Shown here: one piece after another, positions 17,195-25,525 of the stretch
How the letters are laid out: each line of letters opens with the position of its first letter
How positions within the stretch are numbered: position 1 is the stretch's first letter
Source of the DNA: Blautia sp.
GTDB taxonomy: Bacteria > Bacillota > Clostridia > Lachnospirales > Lachnospiraceae
DNA: 64,000 bases
Direction: 5' to 3'
Assembly (NCBI GenBank): GCA_017475035.1
Contig: JAFVGK010000033.1
Coordinates: 1 to 64,000 of the forward strand
Program-made: the position numbers and the translations under genes
The notes under the pieces: generated by a model
What the model saw: only the letters and a program-made list of their open reading frames with translations
Databases searched by the model: none
Told to the model about the DNA's origin: nothing

Positions 17195-17793
17195 TCTACG
17201 ATTCTTCCCTTCTCCATAAAATGTGTTTGATCGAACAGCGAATTCAGCCTTTCCCACTGATGGCTGACAATCAGCCAGGTAGATCTGTCCATCTTGTGGC
17301 GTTCGACGATGATCTCCCGGAAAATAGCTTCACTCTCGGCGTCCAGATTGGAAAAGGTTTCGTCGATCAGTATCATGGAAGGATGGAACACAATCGCGCG
17401 CAGGAAAGACAGCTTTTGCCTCTCCCCACTGGAGAGACTGCCCGCGTACTGGTGCTTCAACGGCAGAAGCCCTGTTCGATCAAGGAGCCGGTCGATTTCT
17501 TCCTGATCTACCCTGGCGCCTCTTATCCTGAGTGGGTAGGTGATGTTGTCGTAGACGCTTGCATGCATCAGATACGGTCTCTGGCTGGCCATGGTGATGT
17601 CCGTCGGTCTGAGGCCTTCGAGGTCTATCGTTCCGGAATCTGGTTTTATAATACCGATGATCATTTTCAGGAGTGTGGTTTTACCGCATCCGTTCGGCCC
17701 TACAAGCCCGTGTATCCTGCCTTTTTCGATACGCATATCCCGGATGTAAAGATCCATGCTGCCGATTTTCTTGTGAAGCTCAGTAATTCTCAT
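17191..17793 (-). CDS. tupC: Tungstate ABC transporter ATP-binding protein
   Basis: The short (200 residues) ABC ATPase has Walker A GPNGCGKTT near residue 33, Q-loop ASQRPYLM, signature SLSSGERQKL near residue 118, Walker B MILIDETFSNLD near residue 140 and H-loop VSHQ near residue 179. It energises the permease encoded by tupB. It is separated from tupB by a family B repeat that supplies its GGGAGAAGGAGAG ribosome-binding region. The stop codon overlaps the moeA start. It could also serve molybdate, but the TupA-type receptor favours tungstate. Confidence 0.9.
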   Translation of the reverse strand: MRITELHKKIGSMDLYIRDMRIEKGRIHGLVGPNGCGKTTLLKMIIGIIKPDSGTIDLEGLRPTDITMASQRPYLMHASVYDNITYPLRIRGARVDQEEIDRLLDRTGLLPLKHQYAGSLSSGERQKLSFLRAIVFHPSMILIDETFSNLDAESEAIFREIIVERHKMDRSTWLIVSHQWERLNSLFDQTHFMEKGRIVE

Positions 17794-17814
17794 TGCGGAT
17801 CATCTCTCCTTCTC

Positions 17815-17908
17815 CCTGAACGAAGTTTGTACACTGACTCAATGACCACGGATGACTATTTTGCAGCGCGCGTCTGCGAAAAACGCAGCCATGTGCAAAA
17901 TCAGTCTT
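17815..17908 (-). repeat. Family B repeat, copy 1 (upstream of tupC)
   Basis: Read on the minus strand, this copy has a hairpin around GGCTGCG/CGCAGA, then GTCATCCGTGGTCATTGAGT, then TACAAACTTCGTTC and a GGGAGAAGGAGAG ribosome-binding region ahead of the tupC ATG. Its order of parts is the same as in the other copies (see 26606 for the best one). It lies inside the tup operon. Confidence 0.8.
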
Positions 17909-17913
17909 CCGCA

Positions 17914-18597
17914 TCAGTAATTCTCATCCCGGAGCTGTTCTTTCCGCAGATGGTCCCCGAGTGTCTGCAGGACGAAGGCGATAGCCAGCAGCACCAGCCC
18001 AAGGCCGATGCCTTCCGAATAAATCCCCTGGCTTTTGAGAAGAGAGATCATGGTCGTCATCGTCCGTGTATGTCCTTTGATATTGCCGCCGACAAGCATG
18101 ACAGAACCGACTTCACTGATCGACCGGCCAAATCCGGCAATAATGCAAAAATAAAGCTCATTCCTCATTTCACTCAGGATGAGCCGGTTTGTCTGTTTTT
18201 TATTTGCCCCCATTGTTCTGGCGAAGGCGCGGATCGCAGGTACGGCGCTTTCGGCATACGAGAAGACCATACCGCTGATGATGGGCGTTATGATCAGTAC
18301 CTGTGCGAGGACCATGCCTTTGACCGTAAAAAGAAGCGACAGAGGACCCAAAGGCCCTCCGCGCATGGTGAGAAGGTAGACGAGCAGTCCGATCACGACA
18401 GGGGGAACCCCCATGAGGGTTCTGTTGATCCTGATGACGACCCGCTTTCCGAAAAAATCATGGTTCTGTAGCCAGAGTCCTGCCGCGATCCCGATCATGG
18501 CAGAGATCATGGTGGAGGAGACGGCCATAAGGAAAGTGACTTTGACGGCACTCAGCACTGCCGGGCTGGAGAAAACGCCTTTTATCCAGTCAATCAT
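17914..18597 (-). CDS. tupB: Tungstate ABC transporter permease
   Basis: The 227-residue integral membrane protein has five or six hydrophobic segments and the binding-protein-dependent permease (EAA-type) loop FARTMGANKKQTNRLILSEM near residue 125. The following GFGRSISEVGSVMLVGGNI is typical of TupB/WtpB permeases. It begins 2 bases after the tupA stop codon, so the two are translationally linked. It forms the membrane channel of the TupABC importer. Confidence 0.92.
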   Translation of the reverse strand: MIDWIKGVFSSPAVLSAVKVTFLMAVSSTMISAMIGIAAGLWLQNHDFFGKRVVIRINRTLMGVPPVVIGLLVYLLTMRGGPLGPLSLLFTVKGMVLAQVLIITPIISGMVFSYAESAVPAIRAFARTMGANKKQTNRLILSEMRNELYFCIIAGFGRSISEVGSVMLVGGNIKGHTRTMTTMISLLKSQGIYSEGIGLGLVLLAIAFVLQTLGDHLRKEQLRDENY

Positions 18598-18599
18598 GA

Positions 18600-19433
18600 T
18601 CAGTTGTCTGTCCCCGCATTAGGCGTGAACAGAGCCTGACCGTATTCCTCGACGCCGAATCCGGCGATGAGCTCCTGGACTTTTTCGGAAGTGATCCACT
18701 CGATAAAAGCATTGGCGGCTTCGTTGTTGAGATCAGGATATTTCTCGGGATTGACGGCAATGACGCCGTACTGGTTGAGGAGCTGCTTGCCTCCTTCACA
18801 GACGATATCGATTACATAGCTGTTTTCGGAATCGATTGACTGCTTGAGCCATGTGCCGCGGTCTGTCAGGCAGTACGCGTTTTTCTCGTTGGCCATGGTA
18901 AGGGTAGCGCCCATTCCCTGACCGGACTCGAGATAGTTCGGGTTTTCCGAAGGATCCAGGTCAAGTCCTGCCCAGATCTTTTTTTCTTTTTTATCCGTAC
19001 CGGAGTCGTCACCGCGGGATACGAAGGGGAGCTGATCCTTTTGGATCGTCTCAAAGACTGCAGCGACATCATCCGTGGCAGCGATCGGTTCGGCCGGTCC
19101 CACGATAACGAAATCATTGTACATGACCGGGAACCGTTCGACGCCGAATCCGTTCTGGACAAATTCTTCTTCACTTGCCTTGGCATGTACGAGGACGATG
19201 TCAACCTGTCCGTCTTCACCCAGCCTTAGGGCTTCTCCTGTACCTACGGCGGTCCACTGAAGATCTATGCCGGTGTCCTCCTTGAAAAGAGGCTGGAGAT
19301 AATCGAGCAGTCCCGTATCCTCCGTACTCGTGGTCGTTGCCATCATCAGGACGTTGTTTTCCCCCGCGCCGACGAATATGGCGGATGTAAGGATCATAAG
19401 GGTACTCAGCAGCATTACGCAGAGTTTCTTCAT
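18600..19433 (-). CDS. tupA: Tungstate-binding protein TupA
   Basis: This 277-residue exported receptor has a signal peptide (MKKLCVMLLSTLMILTSAIF). The mature part carries the oxyanion-binding TTTSTEDTGLLDYLQP near residue 32 and VDIVLVHAKASEEEFVQNGF near residue 75, both typical of TupA rather than ModA. GDDSGTDKKEKKIW near residue 141 is a third ligand loop. AAGGAGG sits 9 bases before ATG. It captures tungstate at high affinity, which fits a tungsten enzyme 8 kb away. A structured 150-base leader precedes it. Confidence 0.94.
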   Translation of the reverse strand: MKKLCVMLLSTLMILTSAIFVGAGENNVLMMATTTSTEDTGLLDYLQPLFKEDTGIDLQWTAVGTGEALRLGEDGQVDIVLVHAKASEEEFVQNGFGVERFPVMYNDFVIVGPAEPIAATDDVAAVFETIQKDQLPFVSRGDDSGTDKKEKKIWAGLDLDPSENPNYLESGQGMGATLTMANEKNAYCLTDRGTWLKQSIDSENSYVIDIVCEGGKQLLNQYGVIAVNPEKYPDLNNEAANAFIEWITSEKVQELIAGFGVEEYGQALFTPNAGTDN

Positions 19434-19586
19434 CTTTTGTTTCCTCCTTTACTGATTTCCATTGTTTTAGGAACCAGGCCTCAAATAATGGATCGACGAA
19501 ATGATCCGTTTAGCTGCGGCAGGTTCGTGTTGCCATATATTCCTGAACGCCGATCCGGGTCGGGCAGAATATATCCGGTTAAGGTT
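19434..19586 (-). promoter_or_regulatory. Structured leader/intergenic region upstream of tupA
   Basis: On the minus strand the region contains TATATTC and GAATATA as a 7-bp inverted repeat enclosing a second stem (CCGA/TCGG), about 80 bases before tupA. This could be a metal- or cofactor-responsive leader or a regulator site. I could not align it to the Moco RNA motif by eye. Confidence 0.35.
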
Positions 19587-20060
19587 CTATTGGGTGAAAT
19601 GGCCGCTCCGGCCTCCGGATTTTTCCACAAGATGTATATCGGTGATCCGCATCCGCCTGTCGATAGCCTTGCACATGTCATAGATGGTAAGAAGCGACAG
19701 GGAAACGCCCGTCAAAGCCTCCATCTCGACACCGGTTTTGCCATCGGTAGCGGCTTTGCAGGTCGCGGTGATTTCACATGCTTTTTCATCCGCCTCAAAG
19801 GTGACTTCCGCACTGGTCATGCTGAGCGGATGACACATCGGGATGAGCTCTGCGGTACGCTTGGTTCCCATGATCCCTGCGACCTGAGCTACGGTAAACA
19901 CATCCCCTTTTTTGATCCGATGTCCCAGAACGGCATCCATGGCGTCCGGGTTAAGATGAATCTTTCCCCGGGCAATGGCCACTCTTCTGGTGACCTCCTT
20001 GTCAGAGACATCAACCATGCGGGCATTGCCTTTTTCATCGAAATGTGTAAATTCTTCCAT
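19587..20060 (-). CDS. moaC: Cyclic pyranopterin monophosphate synthase MoaC
   Basis: The 157-residue protein catalyses the second half of cyclic pyranopterin formation after MoaA. Hallmarks are PMCHPLSMT near residue 75 and KTGVEMEALTGVSL near residue 112, with DMCKAIDRRMRI near the end. Length is normal for the family. It lies between the MOSC-MogA fusion and tupA, all on the minus strand. Confidence 0.95.
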   Translation of the reverse strand: MEEFTHFDEKGNARMVDVSDKEVTRRVAIARGKIHLNPDAMDAVLGHRIKKGDVFTVAQVAGIMGTKRTAELIPMCHPLSMTSAEVTFEADEKACEITATCKAATDGKTGVEMEALTGVSLSLLTIYDMCKAIDRRMRITDIHLVEKSGGRSGHFTQ

Positions 20061-20111
20061 TATTTTTCTCCGGGTTTTATAGCGTTGACCGGCAGTGACA
20101 CGGTATAGGGG

Positions 20112-21071
20112 TCAGGACGGCAGCGATTTCCCTGCGCATTCCCTGTCCCTCCCGAGCATGATTTTCAGTCCGTGTTCCAGGGGTCCAGGCAGCAGGTATT
20201 CAAGACACTCCCTGACTGCTTTGGGACTGCCGGGCAGGTTTATGATCAGGGTCTGTTTCCGCATGCCGGCTGCAGCCCTGGACAGCATGGCCATAGGTGT
20301 CTTTGTCATCGAGTAAGCCCTGAGAGCCTCCGCGATCCCCGGCACCATCCTGTCACAGACAGCAATGGTGGCTTCCGGGGTAAGGTCCCTCGGCGATAAG
20401 CCTGTCCCTCCTGTCGTGAAAATGACATTGACCTGTCTCTGGTCGGCAAGGCGGATCAGCTGTTGTTTCAGTTTTTCCACGCCGTCGGGAAGCAGGAGGC
20501 CTTCGATCACATCAAAACCTGCCTGCGTGAGGATCTCACGGATCAGCGGTCCGCTCCTGTCTTCCCGTTCTCCCGCGGCGCCTTTATCGGAAAGGGTGAT
20601 CCATGCCGCTGTAAAAGGCCGGTCCGGATCCGGCCCGATCATTTCGATCACGTCTCCGGGTCTGACATCACCGCTTTCGAGAACGATCGTGAAGACGCCT
20701 TCTCTTGGCATGATGCAGTCTCCGACCTGATGGTAGATTGCACAGTGGGTATGGCATTCCTTGCCGATCTGTGTCAGTTCCAGAAGGGCATTACCGATCC
20801 TGAATCTGGTGCCGACCGGAAGGGTGCGCAGATCGAACCCCTCTACGATGATATTCTCTCCGAAGGCTCCGAAATCCACGTCCGCTCCCTTTTTCCGAAA
20901 GTCTTCGATTTTTTCCAGCGCGAGCAGGCTGACCTGGCGGTGCCATCTGCCGGCATGGGCATCCCCTTCGATCCCCATGCCGGCAGTCAGCCTGACAGAA
21001 GGCACTTCCGTTTTTGCAATGCCTTTCCGTGCGCTGGTGCAGACGGCGATCACTTTTCCCATTTTATTCAT
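20112..21071 (-). CDS. MOSC domain fused to MogA/MoaB
   Basis: The 319-residue protein joins an N-terminal MOSC domain of about 145 residues (MGIEGDAHAGRWHRQVSLLA, GENIIVEGFDL, GKECHTHCAIY with the conserved Cys) to a MogA/MoaB-type molybdopterin adenylyltransferase (TLSDKGAAGEREDRSGPLI, FTTGGTGLSPRDLTPEAT, INLPGSPKAVRECLEYLLP). MogA activates molybdopterin with ATP before MoeA inserts the metal. MOSC domains carry sulfur or pterin in related enzymes. GGAGG 7 bases before ATG 21071 fixes the start. It begins 3 bases after moaA. Confidence 0.92.
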   Translation of the reverse strand: MNKMGKVIAVCTSARKGIAKTEVPSVRLTAGMGIEGDAHAGRWHRQVSLLALEKIEDFRKKGADVDFGAFGENIIVEGFDLRTLPVGTRFRIGNALLELTQIGKECHTHCAIYHQVGDCIMPREGVFTIVLESGDVRPGDVIEMIGPDPDRPFTAAWITLSDKGAAGEREDRSGPLIREILTQAGFDVIEGLLLPDGVEKLKQQLIRLADQRQVNVIFTTGGTGLSPRDLTPEATIAVCDRMVPGIAEALRAYSMTKTPMAMLSRAAAGMRKQTLIINLPGSPKAVRECLEYLLPGPLEHGLKIMLGRDRECAGKSLPS

Positions 21072-21074
21072 CCT

Positions 21075-22040
21075 TTATCCTCCGATGTGGGACATCAGCC
21101 TGTGCTCTTCCGATCCGAAGCGACTGGCTGTAAAGCAGTGTTTCACTGGCTTCTTCAGGATTGCTTCTTTCAGCGCGGCTTCAAGCTCTGTATCCGATTG
21201 CTGTAAAAACGGCTTGAGGTCGATCCCGTCATCATAAGAAAGACAGGGCTTGACCTGTCCTTGTGACGTCAGCCTGATCCTGTTGCACTTATCACAGAAA
21301 ACCTGGTGGATGGCGCTGATGAAGCCGATCCCGCCCGGGATTCCCGGCCGCCTGTAATAGACTGCCGGTCCGTTTCCGTGTATGTCGGCATCCGGTTCCA
21401 GGTCAGGCCATTTTTCCGTAAGCTTTCGAAGGAGCCATTCATTGGAAATTCCCTGAGAAGGATCTGCAATCCCGACAGGCATCAGTTCTATGAATCTCAT
21501 GAAAATGCTTTTTCGGAACGCGAATCCGGCCAGACGGAAGATCTCATCTTCATTGAAACCCTTCTGAAGGAGGCAGTTGACCTTGGTCCGGATGCCGGAC
21601 GCTATGGCGAGGTCAACTGCCTGAAGGACCCGTTCAAGGCTGCCGCCGCCGGTAATATAAGTGTACCGGTCCGGGTCAAGCGTGTCCAGACTGATGTTGA
21701 TGCCATCAACACCGGAATCCTTCAGCTCGTCCATGTACCGGTACAGATTCTGCCCGTTGGTGGTGATTGTGACTTCTTCAATCCCGTCTATCGACTTCAG
21801 GCTCCGGATCAGATCCGTACATCCGAGCCTGACAAAAGGCTCTCCCCCCGTTACCTTGATTTTTCTGATCCCGAGGCGGGCCAAGACACGGCAGATCCTT
21901 ATGATCTCTTCATAAGTCAGGATCCGGCTCATGGAAACTTTATCACAGCCATCAGGCATGCAGTATCTGCACCGCAGATTGCACCGGTCTGTGATCGAGA
22001 CCCTCAGATAATCAATGCTTCTCCCGAAATGATCTTTCAT
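21075..22040 (-). CDS. moaA: GTP 3',8-cyclase MoaA
   Basis: This 321-residue radical SAM enzyme catalyses the first step of pterin cofactor synthesis from GTP. The N-terminal cluster motif is CNLRCRYCMPDG near residue 20, the SAM-binding region is VTGGEPFVR near residue 70, and the C-terminal cluster is FCDKCNRIRLTSQGQ plus a later Cys in PCLSY. I chose MKDHFGRSIDYLRVS as the N-terminus because it matches family length; the start overlaps the upstream oxidoreductase gene by 29 bases. The ribosome-binding site is weak, so translation may be coupled. Confidence 0.94.
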   Translation of the reverse strand: MKDHFGRSIDYLRVSITDRCNLRCRYCMPDGCDKVSMSRILTYEEIIRICRVLARLGIRKIKVTGGEPFVRLGCTDLIRSLKSIDGIEEVTITTNGQNLYRYMDELKDSGVDGINISLDTLDPDRYTYITGGGSLERVLQAVDLAIASGIRTKVNCLLQKGFNEDEIFRLAGFAFRKSIFMRFIELMPVGIADPSQGISNEWLLRKLTEKWPDLEPDADIHGNGPAVYYRRPGIPGGIGFISAIHQVFCDKCNRIRLTSQGQVKPCLSYDDGIDLKPFLQQSDTELEAALKEAILKKPVKHCFTASRFGSEEHRLMSHIGG

Positions 22041-23436
22041 ACAAACAATCCCATATTTTTTTTCTGCAGCGGCTTCCCTGGCATCGTCCCATGCCGGCTC
22101 CTGTCCTGCGTCTGATTCCTTCAAAGTCATGCGCACCCTGTTCGATTGCCTGAAGTATTTCAGACAGGGTGACATCCATGCATCCGCAGACGACTTCGCC
22201 TCTGCAGGGGTCTTTCCTGATCAGGGCTGCCCGTTCCCCGGCGGACAGATCCCTTGTCCTGGCGATGCCGACGCGATAAGGACTATAGCTTTTCCGAAGC
22301 TTGGTCCTGCCCGTAAACGCCGCTGCCTTATCCGCAGCCAGTCGGCCCAGTTCGTTTGAAAAAGTCAGTCCCGGCGTTTTAATCCCGATGAGACTGAAAA
22401 ACCCATCTTCCTCGAGAAGCGAAAAATCCCTGATCCGGGTATCCTCTCTGATGATCCTGCCTTCTTCTTCATGGACTCTGTATACATTCGGCCGAAGAGA
22501 TCCGAACGCGCGTATCTGCTTTTCTGTGAGGATAGACGGAGCAACCATGCGGCACAGACTTCGGAGTTCCATAAGGCCGTCGGTGCTTACCCGGAATCCC
22601 GTATCGGATATTACGCCATATTTCGGTTCGTGGTTCGTCGGTCCCACAAGGATGTTGCCGTCAACGGTCGGAACGAGAGTCAGTCCTTTTCCGTTTTCTC
22701 CCTCGTGGAAAATGATATGACGGATCTTGCCGCTTTCGCTTGTGTCGAGAACCATGTAATCAGCTGCCGTTGGATACAGCCTCAGCAGCGGTTTTTGAAT
22801 GAATTCTCTTACCCTGTCGGAACTGAGTCCGGCGGCATTTACGACAGCCCGGGCAGAGTAAAGCCCGGAATCCGTCTCAACCAGGAAAGCCCCGTGATCT
22901 CTTTTTATGGAATGCACTTCGCTTCCGAACTGAAATCCTGCTCCGTTGTCCCTGGCATTCTCGTAAGCCGCGATGCAAAGCTCCCACGGATTGACGGTTC
23001 CGGTACTGCGTGAAAACAGTGCGGAGCTTATCCCGTCGGCAAGCCGCGGCTCGAGCTCCTTTGCTTCGCATCCGTTGAGAAGCCTCAGCCCTTTGATGCC
23101 TGCCCGGATACCGTCCGTGTATTTACGGCGGATCACCTGGTCTGCCCGGGGACCATAACCGATCATCAGGGATCCCGGTCTTGAGAAAGGCACGGCGAGC
23201 TGACGGGCCAGGGCATCAAAGGCCTCGTTTGACTGGATGCAGAGCTTGCTTTTCAGGGAACCGGGCTTGTTGTCATAGCCGGTATAGATAATGCCGGTAT
23301 TGGCCTTGGAGATCCCCCTGGACACATCGTTTTCTTTTTCCAGAACCAGGATGTCCATTTCGTATCTTGTAAGGTTCCTGGCTGTAAAACAGCCGAGAAG
23401 ACCGGCTCCGATCACGAGCACATCGACTCTTTCCAC
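22012..23436 (-). CDS. GlpA-like FAD oxidoreductase with C-terminal BFD-like [2Fe-2S] domain
   Basis: The 474-residue protein has an N-terminal FAD-binding VIGAGLLGCFTARNL, the DAO-type core (GISKANTGIIYTGYD, VNAAGLSSDRVREF) and a C-terminal BFD-like segment with four cysteines (VVCGCMDVTLSEIL, then GAGMGRCQGSRC). This matches the anaerobic glycerol-3-phosphate dehydrogenase/HcnC-type architecture. The partner may be the divergently encoded GlpB-like flavoprotein at 23739. The gene leads the minus-strand cofactor block and overlaps moaA. Its substrate is unknown; a role in the tungsten pathway is suggested only by position. Confidence 0.82.
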   Translation of the reverse strand: MERVDVLVIGAGLLGCFTARNLTRYEMDILVLEKENDVSRGISKANTGIIYTGYDNKPGSLKSKLCIQSNEAFDALARQLAVPFSRPGSLMIGYGPRADQVIRRKYTDGIRAGIKGLRLLNGCEAKELEPRLADGISSALFSRSTGTVNPWELCIAAYENARDNGAGFQFGSEVHSIKRDHGAFLVETDSGLYSARAVVNAAGLSSDRVREFIQKPLLRLYPTAADYMVLDTSESGKIRHIIFHEGENGKGLTLVPTVDGNILVGPTNHEPKYGVISDTGFRVSTDGLMELRSLCRMVAPSILTEKQIRAFGSLRPNVYRVHEEEGRIIREDTRIRDFSLLEEDGFFSLIGIKTPGLTFSNELGRLAADKAAAFTGRTKLRKSYSPYRVGIARTRDLSAGERAALIRKDPCRGEVVCGCMDVTLSEILQAIEQGAHDFEGIRRRTGAGMGRCQGSRCRKKIWDCLYERSFREKH

Positions 23437-23738
23437 CTTATGCCCTCCTGCCTCTGGCTGCAGTTATGATGCTGCGGATTTTACATATTTCCGAATTGTC
23501 TGCAGCTTATTCGTACTATACCATATCTGGGAATTGTAGTATAGGGAAAATTCTATTTCGGTGCAAGAATGTGATTCAGGCGACAAAAGATCCTGCAAAA
23601 CATGAGAGCGAATGATTGTGTGATGCGGTATCTTGTGGTAAGATTGAAAAAACATCCGTGCCGGAGGCTGCATAAGGATTGCCTGGCAAGGACAAATACG
23701 GCGCTGTTTAAATCATCTGGAGGAAATACGTTATAGAA
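23437..23738. promoter_or_regulatory. Divergent intergenic region between two flavoprotein genes
   Basis: These 302 bases separate divergent genes and must hold promoters for both. CTATAC at 23516-23521 and GTATAG at 23539-23544 form an inverted repeat that could be an operator or paired -10 elements. A family A repeat lies at 23571-23620. I cannot place -35 boxes with confidence. Confidence 0.4.
23571..23620 (+). repeat. Family A repeat, copy 2 (diverged)
   Basis: GTGATTCAGGCGACAAAAGA followed by TCCTGCAAAACATGAG matches the family A right arm seen at 96-150, with a few changes. It lies upstream of the GlpB-like gene. Confidence 0.6.
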
Positions 23739-24668
23739 ATGTCATCTATCAATGAAATCCATACACAGATTCTGGTGATCGGCGCTGGTGCCGCCGGTAT
23801 GGCCACGGCGGCAGGTGCTGCGGGTGAAGGCGTTTCGGTACTGCTTGTTGACGAACGGCCCCGGCCCGGGGGCATACTTTTACAGTGCATACATCGCGGA
23901 TTCGGTCTCGGAGTTTACGGAGAGAATCTGACCGGACCGGAATACTGTGAAAAAGAGGCCGGCAGATTTTATGCTTCCGGCGTGCCCTTTCTTTCCCGTG
24001 CGCATGTGATCGGGATCCGGTCGGAGAGAACTGCGTTGATCTCAAGTCCGGAAGGACTTTATCAATGTTTCTTTGACCAGTGCGTACTCGCGGCGGGGTG
24101 CAGGGAAAAAAACCTTTATTCCCTGGATATTTCGGGAACGAGGCCGACAGGAATTTACACGGCGGGAGAAGCGCAGGAGATGATGAATCTGGGACACTAT
24201 GATATCGGAAGCCGCGCTGTCATCCTTGGCAGCGGTGACATCGGTCAGATCGTTGCCAGGAGGCTGGTGCTGACGGGCAGGAATGTCGCCGCAATGGTTG
24301 AAATGAAAGACCACCTCGGAGGACTGAAACGTAACCAAAAGGAGTGCATCGAAGCATATGCGGTCCCTGTGATCCTTGGGGCAACCGTGACAGAAATCCA
24401 TGGATATCCGCGTCTTACGGGGGTCACAGTGAAGCATCTGGATACCGGAACGCAGGAGATTATTTCCTGTGACATGCTTATCACTGCTTTGGGGCTCGTG
24501 CCGGATACTTCGACGGCGGATTCTCTTAAAGGGGAGGAAGGCTTTCCGGAATGGCTTCATCTGTGCGGCAATGCCGAATATATCCATGAAATTGTTGACA
24601 GTGTTACACGGGAAGGCCTTCGATTGGGCAGGGCTCTTGGCTGTTCTCTGGCCGGAAAACGGGCGTGA
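23739..24668 (+). CDS. GlpB/HcnB-like NAD(P)/FAD-dependent oxidoreductase
   Basis: The 309-residue flavoprotein has an N-terminal dinucleotide-binding VIGAGAAGMATAAGAAGEG, the following DERPRPGGILLQCIH, and a second nucleotide fold VILGSGDIGQIVARRL near residue 153. Related proteins pair with GlpA-like BFD-containing subunits; the likely partner is the divergent gene ending at 23436. GGAGG lies at 23719-23723, 15 bases before ATG, which is long, and no better in-frame start is visible. Substrate unknown. Confidence 0.8.
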   Translation: MSSINEIHTQILVIGAGAAGMATAAGAAGEGVSVLLVDERPRPGGILLQCIHRGFGLGVYGENLTGPEYCEKEAGRFYASGVPFLSRAHVIGIRSERTALISSPEGLYQCFFDQCVLAAGCREKNLYSLDISGTRPTGIYTAGEAQEMMNLGHYDIGSRAVILGSGDIGQIVARRLVLTGRNVAAMVEMKDHLGGLKRNQKECIEAYAVPVILGATVTEIHGYPRLTGVTVKHLDTGTQEIISCDMLITALGLVPDTSTADSLKGEEGFPEWLHLCGNAEYIHEIVDSVTREGLRLGRALGCSLAGKRA

Positions 24669-24753
24669 CCGCAGAAAGGAAAGGAGTCTGTTCCGGATGT
24701 CCTGCCGTTTCCCATCGGCAGACAAAGGTTAAAAAGATGAGGAGGAAATGATC

Positions 24754-25431
24754 ATGGAAGAGCGCTATTCCCGCAATATTCCCGCGGTCAGCGAAGAAGA
24801 CCAGAATAAACTGAAGCAGAGCAGCGTCCTGGTCGCCGGATGCGGCGGTCTTGGCGGGTTTATTGTGGAATATCTTGCCCGCATGGGCATCGGAGCCATA
24901 ACAGCGGTTGACGGGGACGTGTTTTGTGAGTCGAACCTGAACCGCCAGCTCCTCAGCAGGATAGACAATCTGGGTAAAAAGAAGGCGCTTGCCGTGGCTG
25001 ACCGGGTCAGGGAGATCAATCCTGATGTCCGGGTACAAGCCGTCCCCGAATTCCTTACAGAAGAAAACGCCGTCGGATTGATGGAAGGCACGGATATCGT
25101 CATGGATGCCCTGGACAACGTCGATTCGAGATACATTCTCGAGGATGCGGCGGCCGAAGCAGGATTGACGATTGTGCATGGGGCGATCTGCGGCTGGGAT
25201 CTTCAGGTAATGCTCATACCCCCGGGCTCCGGAATGATCCACCGGCTTTATCCTGCAGGGTCCCAGGCCGCCTCAAAGACTTCTCTTGCAATCACTCCGG
25301 CAGTCTGCGCAGCCTTTCAGGCATCCATGGCGGTCCGTTATCTTTGCGGATGCGCATCAGACAGTGACAGAGATCTTTTTGTCGGCTCCCTCAGAGATCT
25401 CAGCTTTGAAGCAGTTCATCTGAGAGATTGA
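24754..25431 (+). CDS. ThiF/MoeB-family E1-like activating enzyme
   Basis: The 225-residue protein has the MoeB/ThiF adenylation fold: nucleotide loop VLVAGCGGLGGFIVEYLARM near residue 26, VDGDVFCESNLNRQLL near residue 51 and MDALDNVDSRYILED near residue 113. It lacks the zinc CxxC pairs and the rhodanese domain of long MoeB proteins. It probably adenylates the C-terminal Gly-Gly of the MoaD-like protein at 29156. GGAGG at 24741-24745 favours ATG 24754 over ATG 24748. It belongs functionally to the tungsten cofactor set. Confidence 0.88.
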   Translation: MEERYSRNIPAVSEEDQNKLKQSSVLVAGCGGLGGFIVEYLARMGIGAITAVDGDVFCESNLNRQLLSRIDNLGKKKALAVADRVREINPDVRVQAVPEFLTEENAVGLMEGTDIVMDALDNVDSRYILEDAAAEAGLTIVHGAICGWDLQVMLIPPGSGMIHRLYPAGSQAASKTSLAITPAVCAAFQASMAVRYLCGCASDSDRDLFVGSLRDLSFEAVHLRD

Positions 25432-25525
25432 TTTTGTCTTTGGCAGCTCAACTGCCGAAGCAGCAGAATCGTCATCCGAAAACATTGGGTCAACGTACAG
25501 AACTGTGCTATGTGAGGAGATTGAA
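25431..25525 (+). repeat. Family B repeat, copy 2
   Basis: The copy has the hairpin arms TTTGGCAG/CTGCCGAA, then CGTCATCCGAAAACATTGGG and GTCAACGTACAGAACT, then GTGAGGAG. It starts at the stop codon of the ThiF-like gene and ends inside the 3' end of the convergent LysR gene. It is one of the few copies without a following start codon. Confidence 0.8.

Noticed and set aside
17221..18471. 416-codon open frame on the plus strand
   Set aside because: It lies antisense to tupC and tupB, whose motifs are unambiguous. It lacks a ribosome-binding site and protein-like composition.
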